DNA of 64,000 nucleotides. Origin: Deroplatys truncata (taxonomy: Eukaryota; Arthropoda; Insecta; Mantodea; Mantidae). Within the stretch, counting starts at the first letter, position 1. Every line of letters starts with the position of its first letter. The position numbers and the translations under genes are program-made. Positions 33,505 through 44,929 of this stretch are shown in pieces. The stretch is from contig CM060990.1 of the NCBI GenBank assembly GCA_030765065.1, positions 668,514,118-668,578,117 on the forward strand. The letters run 5' to 3'. Under the pieces are notes generated by a model, which was given only the letters and a program-made list of their open reading frames with translations, was not told the origin of the DNA and searched no databases.

Positions 33505-34025
33505 AACCGAGCCGCGTTTAATTCGCATTCGAGACGTCCCAAGTTCGATTATTGGCGACTGTCACTCTGACCCATGGGTTTTTTGGGAGTTTCCCGGGTT
33601 GTCAGGCGAATGCTGGAGTGGTTTCTTTCTGCCCCGTATTTCCTGTCTCTGCATTTCGTTCCATTCATCGTTTCCTTCATCCAACACCCCGTTTGGACTG
33701 CTTCATGGTTGGAAGTGTCAGCGAAGATGTTTCGATGCGGCGTGGCATGGCAAATGGATGCTCTCTGTAAACTTTCTCCGTCCTTTTTCCGGTTTTCGGC
33801 TTGTTGTCGGGATATACGGACCGCCCCTTCAGAGCGGGGTGTTGGATCCTCTGTGTGAAGCGGAGGTTTCTGGTTTGTTCGACTATAGCGGAGTCTTAAT
33901 CTAGAAACTGTAGGGACTGTCATTGCTGTGCCGTCACTCCTGGTTCCGGTCGCCCGGTGTCTTCTCTCATACCCTCCTGGGGTGCCCTCTTGTGGATTAT
34001 AGGTATAATATCCTCACTGGAGTAG
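33505..34025 (+). mobile_element. SINE with F/G-type head and core and a different tail
   Basis: The tRNA-like head and B-box-like CCAAGTTCGATTATTGG are followed by the core GGGTTTTTTGGGAGTTTCCC..CAGGCGAATGCTGGAGTGG. The long tail is not shared with F, G or H. It lies head-to-head with the family H copy at 33255-33500. Confidence 0.55.
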
Positions 34026-34254
34026 TTCCGAGTTCCCTCGGATAATCAGAAAAAGGAAAGCAAAAAATAAAAACAGGTAACGGGAATCAAACACGGGACC
34101 TCCCGCCATCTCGCTCAGTTTAGGAGCGCTAAGAAAGAATCTACACTATTGAACTCGTCCTGCGTACGGATATTCACCTGATTGAGACTAAATCGCCCCG
34201 GCCTGAATAGTACATGGTTGGGTGAGTGGGTTTGTGTACGGGTTCAAATAAAAC

Positions 34255-34388
34255 TTAGCGAGATAGCTCCAGGGTTACGCGTGAGGCTTGCATTCGGGAG
34301 GTCCCAAGTCCAAATCATGCAGTCCGGCCACACTGACCTTGGATTCTATCGTGGTTTATCCAGATCAGTAGGCTAATGCCAAAAATTA
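34255..34388 (+). mobile_element. SINE head fragment
   Basis: A tRNA-like head (GCGAGATAGCTCCAGGGTTA, GGGAGGTCCCAAGTCCAAAT) with the start of the shared core (ATCGTGGTTTATCCAGATCA, AGGCTAATGCC). Cut by the reversed SINE-1 at 34390. Confidence 0.55.
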
Positions 34389-34389
34389 A

Positions 34390-34570
34390 ATTAACTTCAG
34401 TTTTATTTGTGGACGCTCTTTAATTGCTGCGGTTCTTAGCGTCCAATTCTATATTGCGCGCGAAAGACCGCTAATTTTGCTCAGAGGCGTCTTTATCAGG
34501 CTTGAGGTTATTTTACGTGCCGCAAATCTACGACCACCGGTTTCACTTCCCTTCCGAAGGAAGTCTAATG
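34390..34570 (-). mobile_element. SINE-1, 5'-truncated reversed copy
   Basis: 3' two-thirds of SINE-1 on the minus strand (CAGTTTTATTTGTGGACGCT end, GAAAGACCGCTAATTTTGC, CTTCCCTTCCGAAGGAAG). The tRNA head is missing. Confidence 0.85.
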
Positions 34571-34589
34571 CCGCGGTCGCTCTTCTTCT

Positions 34590-34998
34590 ACTATGAGTTT
34601 CTTGTCCGTTATTTCCTGTCCCCATCATATGTTTCCAGGTTGCAGGACCAGGCGACGGCGATTGGTGCGTGACAGCCGGACAGTGGAGTTTGCGCTGTGT
34701 AAAGGAGTACACCCTGGCGCCTGGATGGCTGGCTGGTGCCCCTTCCGGGGGGGGGGATGATTCACGGGATCCCCAAGCTGATGATGGCAAAGGCAAGCTC
34801 GTACCGGCATCAGGATTGGTGACATTCTGGAATCCCAACTTCGCTAACCGGTATCATACTCCTTTGGGTCTCCCCTTCATCTCTTCTCCCAAGGGTCACG
34901 AAAGCCACAATGGTCTACTGAGATGGACTACGTGTGGTGCTGAGTTCCAGCGGTTGTGGGATGCCTCGTCTGACTATCCTATCCATTCTGCAAATTAA
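34590..34998 (+). mobile_element. SINE family F (F2), 5'-truncated
   Basis: Shares TTATTTCCTGTCCCCATCAT, GCAGGACCAGGCGACGGCGA, a TCTTCTCCCAAGGGTCACG tract and a final TATCCATTCTGCAAATTAAA with F1 and F3. A G10 run lies at about 34747. The tRNA head is absent. Confidence 0.75.
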
Positions 34999-34999
34999 A

Positions 35000-35690
35000 A
35001 TGAGCTCTGTTGTGGTAGACATCATTATACTTAGTGAAGAAGAAAATCTTTATTTGTGTTATCTCATTTGGAGTTCCAATTTAGGCTTTTTTCTTCATCT
35101 CAGATATGAACTTGTTGCACGGATGAATGCGTTTCCTAAAAGTAAATGAAAAAAGAATATGTTGATGTTACGAAAATCAACACATGAAAAGTTCTGTGAA
35201 AACAAAAGACATCGATAATCCGTGTGAGCGATGAAAGAACGAACATCATATGGAAAAACTCGGATTAAAATTAATATAGGAGGAGGCTCAGTCACTCCTA
35301 GGTTTAGGTATCTATATAACTCACAAATTTAGGTTTACCTGAAAACATCGTCCCTATTACTAAAACAAACTGCTTTTTCTCTACAGTTACATGTTTATTC
35401 TTTCTTGTACGAACCAGTATTAACGAATATTCGTTGTCTGAATCCTAAGAAGTTATAGAAAGCTTAAAAAATCTTCATTTGATATAGAAATATATCGTTG
35501 TAGAATGATTTAGCAAAACAGCTTATGGTCGAGTAGATTAGCGTTCCAAAACTACGTTGAGGGACCCCAAGAGTGGCAATTCAAAACCCTAATCTGAAAC
35601 TCAATCTAGTTAATTAATTAATCAATGGAAATTAATATAAATACTAACAATTATTATCTAATTATTAATGTAGCTAGTTGTATTTGGTGC
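35000..35690. other. no recognisable feature
   Basis: AT-rich sequence between SINE F2 and LTR-A4. No gene recognised. Confidence 0.5.
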
Positions 35691-35694
35691 TGTA

Positions 35695-36682
35695 GGAATT
35701 ATTTTATTTCATTAGTGTTGTTACGTTGAAGAAGTTAGTTGCTGCTACGTGTTGAAAGTCAGTTTGTAGATGATATATTGTATTTCAACTGTTGGGGCGC
35801 CGAACTTGTAGTAGTTGCAACCGCACGTATTGTAAACAGTTTCCGGTAGCCTTTGCCCAAAATCTACTTTCAGGTGGCCTTTGCCCCAAGTTTAAAAATA
35901 ATAGCTTTGTAATTTGACTGTTTCTTTAGATATTATATACTTATATTTGCCTCGGCTGCGTCAGTATTATTTTAGAGACATGGATATCTTGGCAGGGCGT
36001 GATGCGACAAGAATGTAGGCTTAAGCAGATTCTAAGTTTTAATTCACTCCTTTTTATTAATCCTTGACAAATTAAATTTGACTTCACTGATATACAGAGC
36101 TGTGAGATTCTTTTATTTAATACTTGCACTTTTTAATACGTATACTATTTTCGTATCACTCGAATAAGTATTTAATTTCTCGAGGACACATCATGCATCC
36201 GGTTACTATCACTGTCTGCAGGCAACTGAATAGGTTTCAACTGTCTAAACTTGTAAACTTCTGTTTTTCAAGTCTCTGATGGGCTAATCCTGCTCCAATA
36301 GAATACCTGCATTGAACTAAAACTTTTTCTGGTTGTTGATTGGCTATTTTTAAACTGTCACTAAAATTACATTATTGTTGCTCCAAGAATCACAAGTAGT
36401 ACTGTTAAACGTTCTTACTCATTATTGACTCAAGGTTGCCTCATTTATACCTCTTTGTTAGCAACTTTTGACCTATTTCTCACAGCTTCTACATTATTAA
36501 ATTACGTAATATATTCACATAACATTATTGAACATGTATACAATAATATAAGCATATGCAATGTCTGTTACATACATTTTAAAAATTATTACATACACAT
36601 ATTGCTTCAAGGCGGGCTGTTATTGAATTTACATATTATATAATTAGACTGAAATTATTTAAGTGTTAAAAATACTGCCTCA
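35695..36682 (-). mobile_element. LTR-A, solo LTR-like element (A4)
   Basis: The body matches A1 from GCAACCGCACGTATTGTAAA through CTTCACTCCTTTTTATTAAT to the right end ATACTGCCTCA at 36672-36682. Its tail continues leftwards with GTTGTTACGTTGAAGAAGTT, as in longer copies. I could not match a 4-bp duplication at the left, so that boundary is approximate. Confidence 0.78.
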
Positions 36683-37076
36683 ACTGGACCGAATTCATGA
36701 CATTCCGTATAGTCTCTATGGAGTGCTACAGTGAAAAACTTACCAACAACTTGTACGTGACATGAAATCCATCACTTTATATTTATAAGCCGATTTAACT
36801 ACGTATAGCAACTGTCAAGGTTATATCAGCTTTGCTCATGTGCCAGAAATCTCCCCTGCAGAAATTATCGCATGTCATTAAGCACTGTTTACGGACATTT
36901 AAATGTAATCGTGCTGAGCTTGGTTGGATCCAAAGCGCTTGTCTATAGTTCGGACTCATATTATCATCTCAGGGAACCTTAGGAGGTGGTGTATTAATGA
37001 TAAATCACACGCTTTAAGTGAACTAGACGATGCATTCAAGTTGTTGTTTTATTTATATAATAAATTTCTAAAACTA
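36683..37076. other. no recognisable feature
   Basis: Nothing recognised between LTR-A4 and the mariner-like element. Confidence 0.45.
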
Positions 37077-37872
37077 TACCGGGTGTTTCAGAAATACTTT
37101 TTTCCTTCTTTTGGTGTGAGGAACCCATACCCGAAGTTTGTAAAAGTTCATATGAATATATGTCCAATAATCCTTGGTTTTCGCGTTATTCCTGTCACAA
37201 TGAAAGTGTGAGTTCAACGGCCTTTGGGGTCCAACCTCAAAACTTCATTTCTCTATGCATTCATAGAAGGCGTTGACCCATTGTACTACATACGGTAGAT
37301 GGCGAAGTGTTGCCATGGAGACTTGTTTACGTTTGTCATTTGTCATTAGTCTGTCTTCAACGTTTCAATTGTGCACATGTAGTGAGTTAACTGCACGTGT
37401 TTCGTTCCACCATGGCTGGATATTCATTTCGTGAACATGAATCTACCATGACCGATGGATAGGCAGAGGAGGACCAGTTCCATGGCCTGCACGTTCTCCC
37501 GACCTCAATTCTGTAGATTTTTATCACTGAGGGCATCTTAAATCAATGATTTATGGAGCAGTCATCCCGGATGCAGAAACGCTTCATCGACGTGTCAGGA
37601 AGCCTGCGAAACCATCGACACCATCCCGGAGTTTTTGACAGGGTGCGACATTCCATGATTCGACGAGTACAGGCATGCATAGATGCAAGAGGAGGACGTT
37701 TCGAGCATTTCTTATGATTTTTGTGTGTTATAAGTGTACCACTGTGTTGAACACCTCCTAACGAGAAAACAAAGGACTATGGGATATATGTTCATATGAT
37801 ATTTTTTCCTTCTTGTGGTGTAAGGAACGCATACCCTAAGTTTGTAAAAGTATTTCTGAAACATTCTGTATA
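37077..37872 (+). mobile_element. mariner-like element with large internal deletion and a flipped end segment (M3)
   Basis: The ends sit next to TA-containing sites. The outer terminal repeat GTTTCAGAAATAC at 37084-37096 is inverted at about 37850-37862. The inner repeat TCATATGAATATATGTCC at 37147-37164 is inverted at about 37783-37800. The 45 to 50 bp between outer and inner repeats are direct, not inverted. Between the ends lie a transposase start and end only. Confidence 0.82.
37411..37716 (+). pseudogene. mariner-like transposase, start joined to end by deletion
   Basis: The ATG at 37411 begins MAGYSFREHESTMTDG. The sequence then jumps straight to the C-terminal third, where GRGGPVPWPARSPDLNSVDF appears after a frame change. 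This is the motif with the third acidic residue, found in the same relative place as RSPDLNPMDFF in M1. GHLKSMIYGAVIPDAETLHR and GVFDRVRHSMIRRVQACIDA follow, ending near FEHFL at 37716. Both other catalytic Asp motifs are lost, with about 0.75-0.8 kb of coding sequence missing compared with M1. It cannot be active, but its terminal repeats might be recognised by a related enzyme. Confidence 0.8.
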
Positions 37873-37989
37873 TACATAATTTCGTAAGCAGCAGTGTTTC
37901 ATTGTGTTTTCAACAGTGGTGTGGATTCCATTTTCTTGCCAGGCGTGCGGATATATTTCACATCTTTTATTACTTTTTCCCAATGTTCC

Positions 37990-38125
37990 TTTTTTACTTC
38001 TTGTTTTCTGTTTTATTTACACACAAATACCCATGCCCGAATTGGGACTCAAACTCACAATCCCCTACGCCACGAAACACCAAAGCTAGGTACTTTGGCG
38101 AGCGCGGCCATTGGGACGGGCTCGA
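37990..38125 (-). mobile_element. tRNA-derived SINE fragment (family K)
   Basis: On the minus strand: GTGGCGTAGGGGATTGTGAG, then the B-box-like GAGTTTGAGTCCC, then AATTCGGGCATGGGTATTTG. This arrangement is common in arthropod tRNA-derived SINEs. Only one copy is in the window. Confidence 0.5.
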
Positions 38126-38150
38126 ATTAGAACGCAATAAAAAGCGCAAT

Positions 38151-38222
38151 TAGCACAGCGTGGTTTCGATCCACGGATCTCTGGGTTATGGGCCCAGTAC
38201 GCTTCAACTATGCCACTCTGAT
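38151..38222 (-). tRNA. initiator tRNA-Met (CAT)-like gene, possibly a pseudogene
   Basis: 72 nt that fold as a tRNA. The anticodon arm CTGGG-CCCATAA-CCCAG has anticodon CAT and the three G:C pairs typical of initiators. The T arm is a perfect CGTGG-ATCGAAA-CCACG with the initiator-type A at the loop start. The acceptor stem begins A and pairs with T as in eukaryotic initiators, but two of its seven pairs are mismatched. A run of five T on the minus strand (38139-38143) lies 7 nt past the 3' end, as expected for RNA polymerase III termination. A decayed gene copy is the main alternative. Confidence 0.62.
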
Positions 38223-38224
38223 CC

Positions 38225-38735
38225 TGCTCTCATTGTAACCCTGGAGATATTTCCTTTAGTGTAAATAAAACATTCTTTCAATTCTGATGATATAATTGGC
38301 CAGATTTGACAGCAGTATTTGAAGTCAGGACTGCTGTTCCAAACAAATCAAGTGATAGTTCAATTATGATCAATTACGTCTTGAAAACCTTTTGTAAGTG
38401 CATTACGCCCTTTCTAACAACTCAGATGTGGAAAGATGGTGTATGAAATCGGTGGAATATTGAGCAAATGAGCCCGGGGTCCATTGAGCTGAAAGTTATT
38501 CGACAAATATGCATAACAAAAGGCCAATTATCACAGAACAATCACGACATAATGATTAAAGTCAAAGTATTGCACACAGTTATTATTTATGGTTAAAGAG
38601 AAGGTTGTAGTGTATTTAAAATCTTTAGGGCGGAATTTAGGGCAATAAGGTATCAAAGGTGACTGTTCCATTAATTCACTGAGTATTTGATATTAACCAA
38701 TAACGTATGGGAATTCCTGGAATATCCATCATCAC
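38225..38735. other. no recognisable feature
   Basis: Nothing recognised. Confidence 0.5.
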
Positions 38736-38744
38736 GTCTTTTTA

Positions 38745-39645
38745 CTTTCTCTACTACGTATAGTATGTAGGGGAAGTATTGTATTCCACCCAAATATTCG
38801 ATACCGAGATTTCACCGGAAATATATGTTTTGAGACCCCCTGAATCGAAAAAAAGTTTTTGGAAACATGTCCGTGTGTGTGTCTGTGAACAGCATAACTC
38901 AGAAACGAACAGTCGGATAAACACCAAACTTGGTATTTAAGTTTAGTATGTTCCAGAGATGCGACATGAAGGTTTTCAAGAAAATACCCCCACCCCAGAT
39001 TACCCTTTACATGGAACATTTTTCGAAAATTTTAATTTTCTCATAAATGGCTCTAACGATTTTGATTAAAATATCATATGTTTAAGATATTTTCATGACA
39101 TATAAAATGTATATCTTGAATTTTCTGGGAATGTCTCCAAAAGTATTCTTCATTGTGAACGACTTTTGCATAACTGGTAAACCATAAGAGAGAGACAAAA
39201 CTTTACTACACAAGAAATGTATATCGCGTTAAAATACACAATTTATGTCATATACATTTTTTTGTTAAGTGAACCATTTTCGAGATATTGCTTGTTATTA
39301 CCTTAAATTTTTCAATACTTATTTTCTCAAATGGGAATTCGTTATTCATTTTTTGTCTTGTATATGCAAAGAGTATTAATCTGTGTCAAAGAGAATGGTG
39401 CTGCCCATAGCAACCAGCTATTAAGAGATATGTCTATGCTTAAAGGCTACTGTATTTCTATATTGCCCTTGTAAATATATATTCCCCTTACAACTATAAG
39501 AAAATTAGCAATAAGATAAGAGTCTGCAAATGTTTATCTCGATTAACATAAAGCAGATGGAGAATAAATGTTTGTAAAAATAGTTTGTACAAGAGTAGTC
39601 ATGCGAGTGTAACACATCAGATTTTTTTATCCTATAATATGCTTG
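38745..39645 (+). repeat. dispersed repeat family C, near-complete copy (C6)
   Basis: Runs from TACTTTCTCTACTACGTATA through CAGCATAACTCAGAAACGAA and CCCCCACCCCAGATTACCC to AACACATCAGATTTTTTTAT. Uninterrupted, so together with C1 it defines a family length of about 0.85-0.9 kb. Confidence 0.78.
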
Positions 39646-39689
39646 CAAGGATGCAATTTTAACGGATAAAACCTCAGCCCGCTTCTGAA

Positions 39690-40135
39690 CCGCAATAAAG
39701 ATAATGGTACTGAGGAAAGGACGGGCCCCTGAAACCGGTAAAGAGCACCGTATGCAGGCCATCCACCCCCGTGCTTCTACCGTGACCCTGGGAGTGAGGT
39801 AGGGATGAGGGGAGAGATCCGAAGGGCAACCAGATCCGGGTGACGACGGGCGCAAGAACGGGCGGGTCAGTAATGTTTCCAGATTGAACGCATTCGACGA
39901 CGCCTGGGGGCTCCTAACTGAGCTTTCCCTGCAACGACGCAGGGAAGAAACCTTCTACAGAGCGTACAGCCACCGCCCAGCCGCAACCCGCCGAACGCCG
40001 TCGACTGGTCTTACAACATTGAAATAGATGACAAGGAAGATGATGGGTACAGGAAATGAGGGTCAGAAAAGTCATGATAGAAGATGAAGCGCCCCAGCAT
40101 TCGCCTTTCGACCCGGGGAAACCACGAAAAACCAT
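39690..40135 (-). mobile_element. SINE family F (F3), reversed
   Basis: On the minus strand: the shared core TTTTTCGTGGTTTCCCCGGG..AGGCGAATGCTGGGGCG, CATTTCCTGTACCCATCATC, GACCAGTCGACGGCGTTCGG, GGTTGCCCTTCGGATCTCTC and CCCAGGGTCACGG. This copy shows that F shares its core with G and H. The extreme head is missing. Confidence 0.78.
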
Positions 40136-40139
40136 TTGT

Positions 40140-40955
40140 GCTTTTAATCAATATACATTCAAACAGTGTCAATTTCCACATTAACTATGTTCTTGAAGAA
40201 AATGTGTCTTTATTGTGTTGTGATTTAGACTTATTTTGAGGACAACTACGTTCTCATTTCCACTTTGGTAGCATTGATTTGTATGGAGATTTGATTTTAA
40301 ACAACGCAAGCAAAGTAAATATTATTTATATAGTAGGTTACATTTTATTCACGGAATGGTAATAAATACAATTTAAGTTTATGATTTTATCAATAGATTT
40401 GCGAGCGCAAAAACTCTAGTAAAATTACCTATGAAAAGTACATTTGCATAAGGGTAATTTATTCTGTGCTACAATTAGTTCTTTAGTGTTTTATAATTTT
40501 TGGTGAATTTAAATTTTAAGTCCGACATGTATTAAACACACCTCGAAGCCTATATTACATAGTACAACAATATAGTCCATACTGAGCGTTGATACGTTAA
40601 AGAGCAAAATAGTTCTGTATAGGATAACTTAAACATCCCTGAGAATAAAACAAGGCAGAAACGTTTAATTGTGTTATCATCAAACTCCTGTGGATTGCAT
40701 ACCTCAGGTTCTCTAAGTTCCACAGCAGAGAAAGTATAAGTGACAGCGTGTATAACACGAATATACTAGTAGTGCTGACATTACGCAGCGGAGTTCCCTC
40801 TTTAAAACAAGGTAACTCTTTTGTCACACATACACACAGAGTATTGATACTCTTAGAATTATTTAAAACTCTTAGTAGACATTATTAATAAAAGTAGTAG
40901 AAATGAGTACAAATTGTGCATTAGTCTAGGTTCAGCAGAAAGCTTATTCGTTTGA
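40140..40955. other. AT-rich, no recognisable feature
   Basis: Nothing recognised. The 3' part of the LINE fragment might extend into it. Confidence 0.4.
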
Positions 40956-40959
40956 GCAT

Positions 40960-41600
40960 TTACTCAAATGATATCTCGTATATTATTTGCTACATAGCTT
41001 ACAGGCGTACTCCACCGAAAGATCACGAGTCTCTGGAAGGTTTGTAGTGATATCCGTGCACTAGTCTTGTTATTGCGCTGTAGATTTTGATATTTGAACC
41101 TGTCTCTTTCCGGTTGATCATCACGTCGATTACATAGAACTAAATGGATATTTCCCAATTTCTTCTACTGTCTTTTCTCCTTTAGTTGAGCTTCTTGTCG
41201 GGTAGCTGGCAACAGAAACCTGGTACATAGGTCTTCCACAAGGAACGTTTCACGCGTTAGTTCGTAAGCTAGCCATGGCGAGACGAATTTTGATATTTCT
41301 AGTGCAGCTTTCAGGAATCTTGATTTACACTTTCCATTTATTTTAGATCACTTTAGCTGAGGTTGTACCATATGATTTCTATCCCATATGTTAGAGTATT
41401 TTGGCTGTTGCGAGTGATAATTGTGTGGTGTTTTGTATTTCTTGTAAGCTTATTATAGCGGCTGTTACCCTCTCTTTGTATATTCTAAAAGGTTTGGCTG
41501 CTTTTTGGAGTGTTACTCCCAGATATTAAAGGTGGTTGTGATTTGTAGAGCATTTTTCTGTAGTTGGATGTGTTTACCATTTACCAGTCGGCCATATGAA
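40960..41600 (-). pseudogene. non-LTR retrotransposon (LINE) reverse-transcriptase C-terminal fragment
   Basis: A relic of the part of a LINE ORF2 that lies just past the RT catalytic core. On the minus strand, from about 41545, the reading shows YLGVTLQKAAKPFRIYKERV followed by TAAIISLQEIQNTTQLSLAT. This is the familiar post-catalytic stretch (YLGV..F.IHI..R..AA) of Jockey/R1-type elements. After shifts it reads SPWLAYELTRETFLVEDLCT and RFLLPAT at about 41285-41195. The last open part, 41158-40964, contains GNIHLVLCNRRDDQPERDRF. Stops and frameshifts break it in several places. The YxDD box and endonuclease are not in the window. It is a different family from the fragment at 43400. Confidence 0.62.
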
Positions 41601-41877
41601 TACCATCTAGTACACATTATCAAGATGTGAAGTTAAAATGTTTGAAGTTACTTCTAAAGTGTATAAAACATGTAAGGAAGGGGAGATTTTCAATAAAGTA
41701 CGAACTACTAAATATTTACTAGTTTATTTTTTACCCAGGTCCAGAAACCTTACTCTACTTTTCTAGCAGTTATCAATGTTTTTCGGACATTGTCTTAGCG
41801 TAGCACACGTTTTTAAAACCTCGACACAGGCTCCCACCGCCAATACATCTAGGAAACGTGTAGCATTTTCTAGAGTT

Positions 41878-42760
41878 TGAGGCAGTATTTTTAACACTTA
41901 AATGATTTCAGTCTAATTATATAATACATAATTCAATAACAACCCGCCTTAAAGCAATAGTATATGTAACAATATATAAAAAGTGTATATTACAGTCATT
42001 GTAAATGTTTATATTATTGTATCCATGTTTAATAATGTTATGTGAATGTATTACGTAATTTAATAATGTAGGAGCTGTGAGAGTAACAGGTTAAAAGTTG
42101 CTAACAATGAGATAACAATGAGGTAACCTTGAGGCAATAATGAATTTGAAAGTTTAAAAGCTACTAGTCATTATTGGAGCAACAATAATGTAATTTTTGT
42201 GACAGTTTATAAAATAGACAATCAACAACCAGAAAAAGCTTTAGTTAAATGAAGGTATTCTATTTGAGTAGGATTAGCCAATCAGAAACTGAAGAGGAGA
42301 ATATTTTACAAATTTAGAGTTCAGTTGCCTGCAGACAGCGTTACTAACCAGACGCAAAAAGTGTCCTCAAGAAATTTAATATGTATTCGTGTGAGACGAA
42401 AAAAGTTTACGTGTTAAAAAGTGCAAGTAATTAATAATAAAAAGAATCACACAGCTCTCTATATCAGTGAAGTGTTATTTAAATCGTATCAAGTATTAAT
42501 AAAAGGAGTGAAGTAAAATTATAATCTGTGTAAGCCTACATTCTTGTCGCATTACAACCCTGCTAAGAGAAACGTGTCTCTAACAATAATACTGACGCAG
42601 CCGAGGCAAATATAAATATATAATATTTAAAGAAACAGTAAAATTACAAAGATAATATTTTTTATTAAACTTGGGGCAATGGCCACCTGAAGGTACATTT
42701 GGGGCTAATAAATAACTTCTTCAAATTGACGTCCATACGTGGAGCTAATAAAATATTTCA
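41878..42760 (+). mobile_element. LTR-A, solo LTR-like element (A5)
   Basis: 883 bp with AGTT duplicated at 41874-41877 and 42761-42764. Starts TGAGGCAGTATTTTTAACAC and ends AAATATTTCA. The body matches A2. The tail is short: after the AAACTTGGGGCAATGGCCAC block comes CTTCTTCAAATTGACGTCC, then the end. Confidence 0.88.
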
Positions 42761-42764
42761 AGTT

Positions 42765-43399
42765 AAAGTTTTCTGAATTGAAAATGAGCTGTGATGATCT
42801 CTTAGGGGACATTTGCGGCACATGGACGAAAACTTCTTAATGGACATAAATAATGAGTCGTCGTTTTGTCTAACATCATATTAACTTGCAGATTCACGAT
42901 TGTTTCCTTTCAGGTACTCTGTGATAAGGATCTGACTTCCGTACCACTAGTTTTAATCCTCACTGTGTGAAACCAACAATACAAATAACGCAATTCCTTC
43001 TACCATGAAATCTTAGATACAGAAAAATTGCACCTTAGAGACTGTAGCATTGATTTATGGACTGGCAGCGAACTTCTGTTAGCAGGTGACACTAAGGTTT
43101 ATTCTAAAATAGAATAAGAATTTAAGTGATTGTGAAAAGTGTGTGGAAAGAAGACTTAAATTATATAGAATGGAATAACAAACTGGTTAGCCAAAGTAGC
43201 CAGTAGTTGTTTTATTGCATAACGGAACCTTACCGTAAAAACATCTCTCGTATTATAAATCTCCAGTTGGCTCAATCGCTGAAACGGCCGTAGTGCCTGT
43301 AGATTCGGTCTGTAAGATTTGTAATTCTTTCTGTTACATTTAAATATATGTCATTTTGTATCAGAGTGTTACATATCAATGTCAGTTACTAAATACACT
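42765..43399. other. no recognisable feature
   Basis: AT-rich. The LINE fragment downstream may begin before 43400, but I see no protein similarity here. Confidence 0.45.
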
Positions 43400-44215
43400 G
43401 CAAAATAAGAGCAGTGAAGTACTGGCTAAGGCTGATGCATGGGGATAACTCCAAACCACGATCCAAATGTTATAAATATCAGCGAGAAAACCTGTCTCCT
43501 AAGTTTTGGGCAGCTGATTTGGAAAGGGGTTTGAGGAGAATAGGAATGGGGTCAGTATGGCTAAGAGCTGAAACAAATGACAAAAATATACGGAAAGGTG
43601 TTAAAAGAAGACTAAGAGACATCAACCAACAGGATATAGAATTGGATTGTAAAATTAAACCTTCTCTAAGTCTAGCAAATGAAATAAAATTGAACTGGGG
43701 TAAAGAGGCATATATACTTAATTTAGGAAGAAAGGAAAGATCAGGATTGGCATGGTTTAGACTGGGGGACTGGAGGGCACAGAAAATGACTGACGATTCT
43801 GGCAGGAGAATCTGCCCATTCTGTAACTTGGATGAGGACTGGTACATATTTTGGCGGAATGTGCACAATGGGAGAACGATTGAACGATTAAACTGAAAGA
43901 AAAATTCTTAAGTGCCTCAAGAAAGAGATTGGCATGTTGGGATCTACTGGTTGACCAGAGGAACTGGCAAACCATGGACAATTTTTTGGATAAAGTGCGC
44001 GAAGCTAGGTCAAATTTGTTCAGTTAGACAAAGGTAATTTATCTCTATTTCCCTTTTTCTTGTTCCATTTTTGTGTTTTCTTTCTCTGTTGTTTATTTTG
44101 TCACCCTATTGTATCTTAAATATGTATGTACGGTCAATGACCCATACACTAAATACTTGTGAAATAACTTCAATAATTTGAAACCAATAAATATACCTTA
44201 TCTGTCTATCTATCT
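43400..44215 (+). mobile_element. 5'-truncated LINE with 3' UTR
   Basis: C-terminal ORF2 sequence, a 3' UTR, an AATAAA signal in CCAATAAATATACC at about 44186, and a terminal CTGTCTATCTATCTT repeat tail. This is the expected outline of a 5'-truncated non-LTR insertion. The 5' junction is uncertain. Confidence 0.7.
43414..44025 (+). pseudogene. LINE ORF2 C-terminal domain, one frameshift and one stop
   Basis: The C-terminal end of a LINE polyprotein, beyond the reverse transcriptase. Residues include KYWLRLMHGDNSKPRSKCYK near the start and KERSGLAWFRLGDWRAQKMT, then the CPFC zinc-knuckle-like motif at about 43812-43823 (ICPFCNLDED). In family members this is followed by a His and a Cys that complete the CCHC knuckle. 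Here a frameshift near 43837 moves that part (VHILAECAQWEND) to another frame, followed by a TGA near 43885. The remaining tail (LACWDLLVDQRNWQTMDNFL) runs to a stop near 44025. There is no true start codon at the left, because the element is truncated. Family assignment within LINEs is left open. Confidence 0.68.
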
Positions 44216-44920
44216 TTAAGTTTTGTGGATACAGTAAGAATACTTTTTTTTCTTCCTTTCCTGCAAAAGAACATAATTATTAAATGACTTAAACATATGC
44301 AGGTACATACATAAAACATGTGCATTACAAAAACTCAGCTCCGACACTCATCCTTAGAGTTAGTTGCCTAGACCACTGCGGCAATTAAACAATTAGAATT
44401 GTACGCCTTGCTAAAATCTTACACAGTGACTTTTAGTCTTGCATCTAACTTAAACATGTTGTAGACATGGAATTTAATTCAGTTTTCATGCAGTTTAAAT
44501 CTAGTCAATGCTCGGTAGCAACGGGCGCGGCAGAGTTACCGTTTTTATGAGGTTAACATACTTTGTATGCTTGTATGTTAAAACAGAGAGGGTGAGTCCA
44601 GATGTAAACAACGGGCGCGTACCTACAGTTCTCGTACAGGTTATATAAAAAAAAGCACGCGGAGATTGTCAAAAGTGATCGTTCTGTCTCTCATTTAAAC
44701 AAAAGCTATATAATGAGAAACTCCATTCGACTTCGCAATACGAAGTGCAAACGAATAACTTATATCACTTTCTGATATATGAACATAATGTCTTCTACGG
44801 TATATTTCTTTACCCACCGCCTGTACCCACGTACCAACACATTATGCTATCTGCATCGGTAACTTGAAATCACGGACCAACTCACTCTAATCCGCCCTCT
44901 ACTCATTAAGAAATAAGGGA
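44216..44920. other. intergenic, possible isolated TATA box
   Basis: No gene recognised. GTTATATAAAAAAAAGCACG at about 44640 could be a TATA box but has no recognisable transcript behind it. Confidence 0.35.
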
Positions 44921-44929
44921 GTGGAATGA

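Noticed and set aside
33549..33923. Long overlapping frames of 94-124 residues
   Set aside because: They lie wholly within a tRNA-derived SINE unit, in several frames and both strands.
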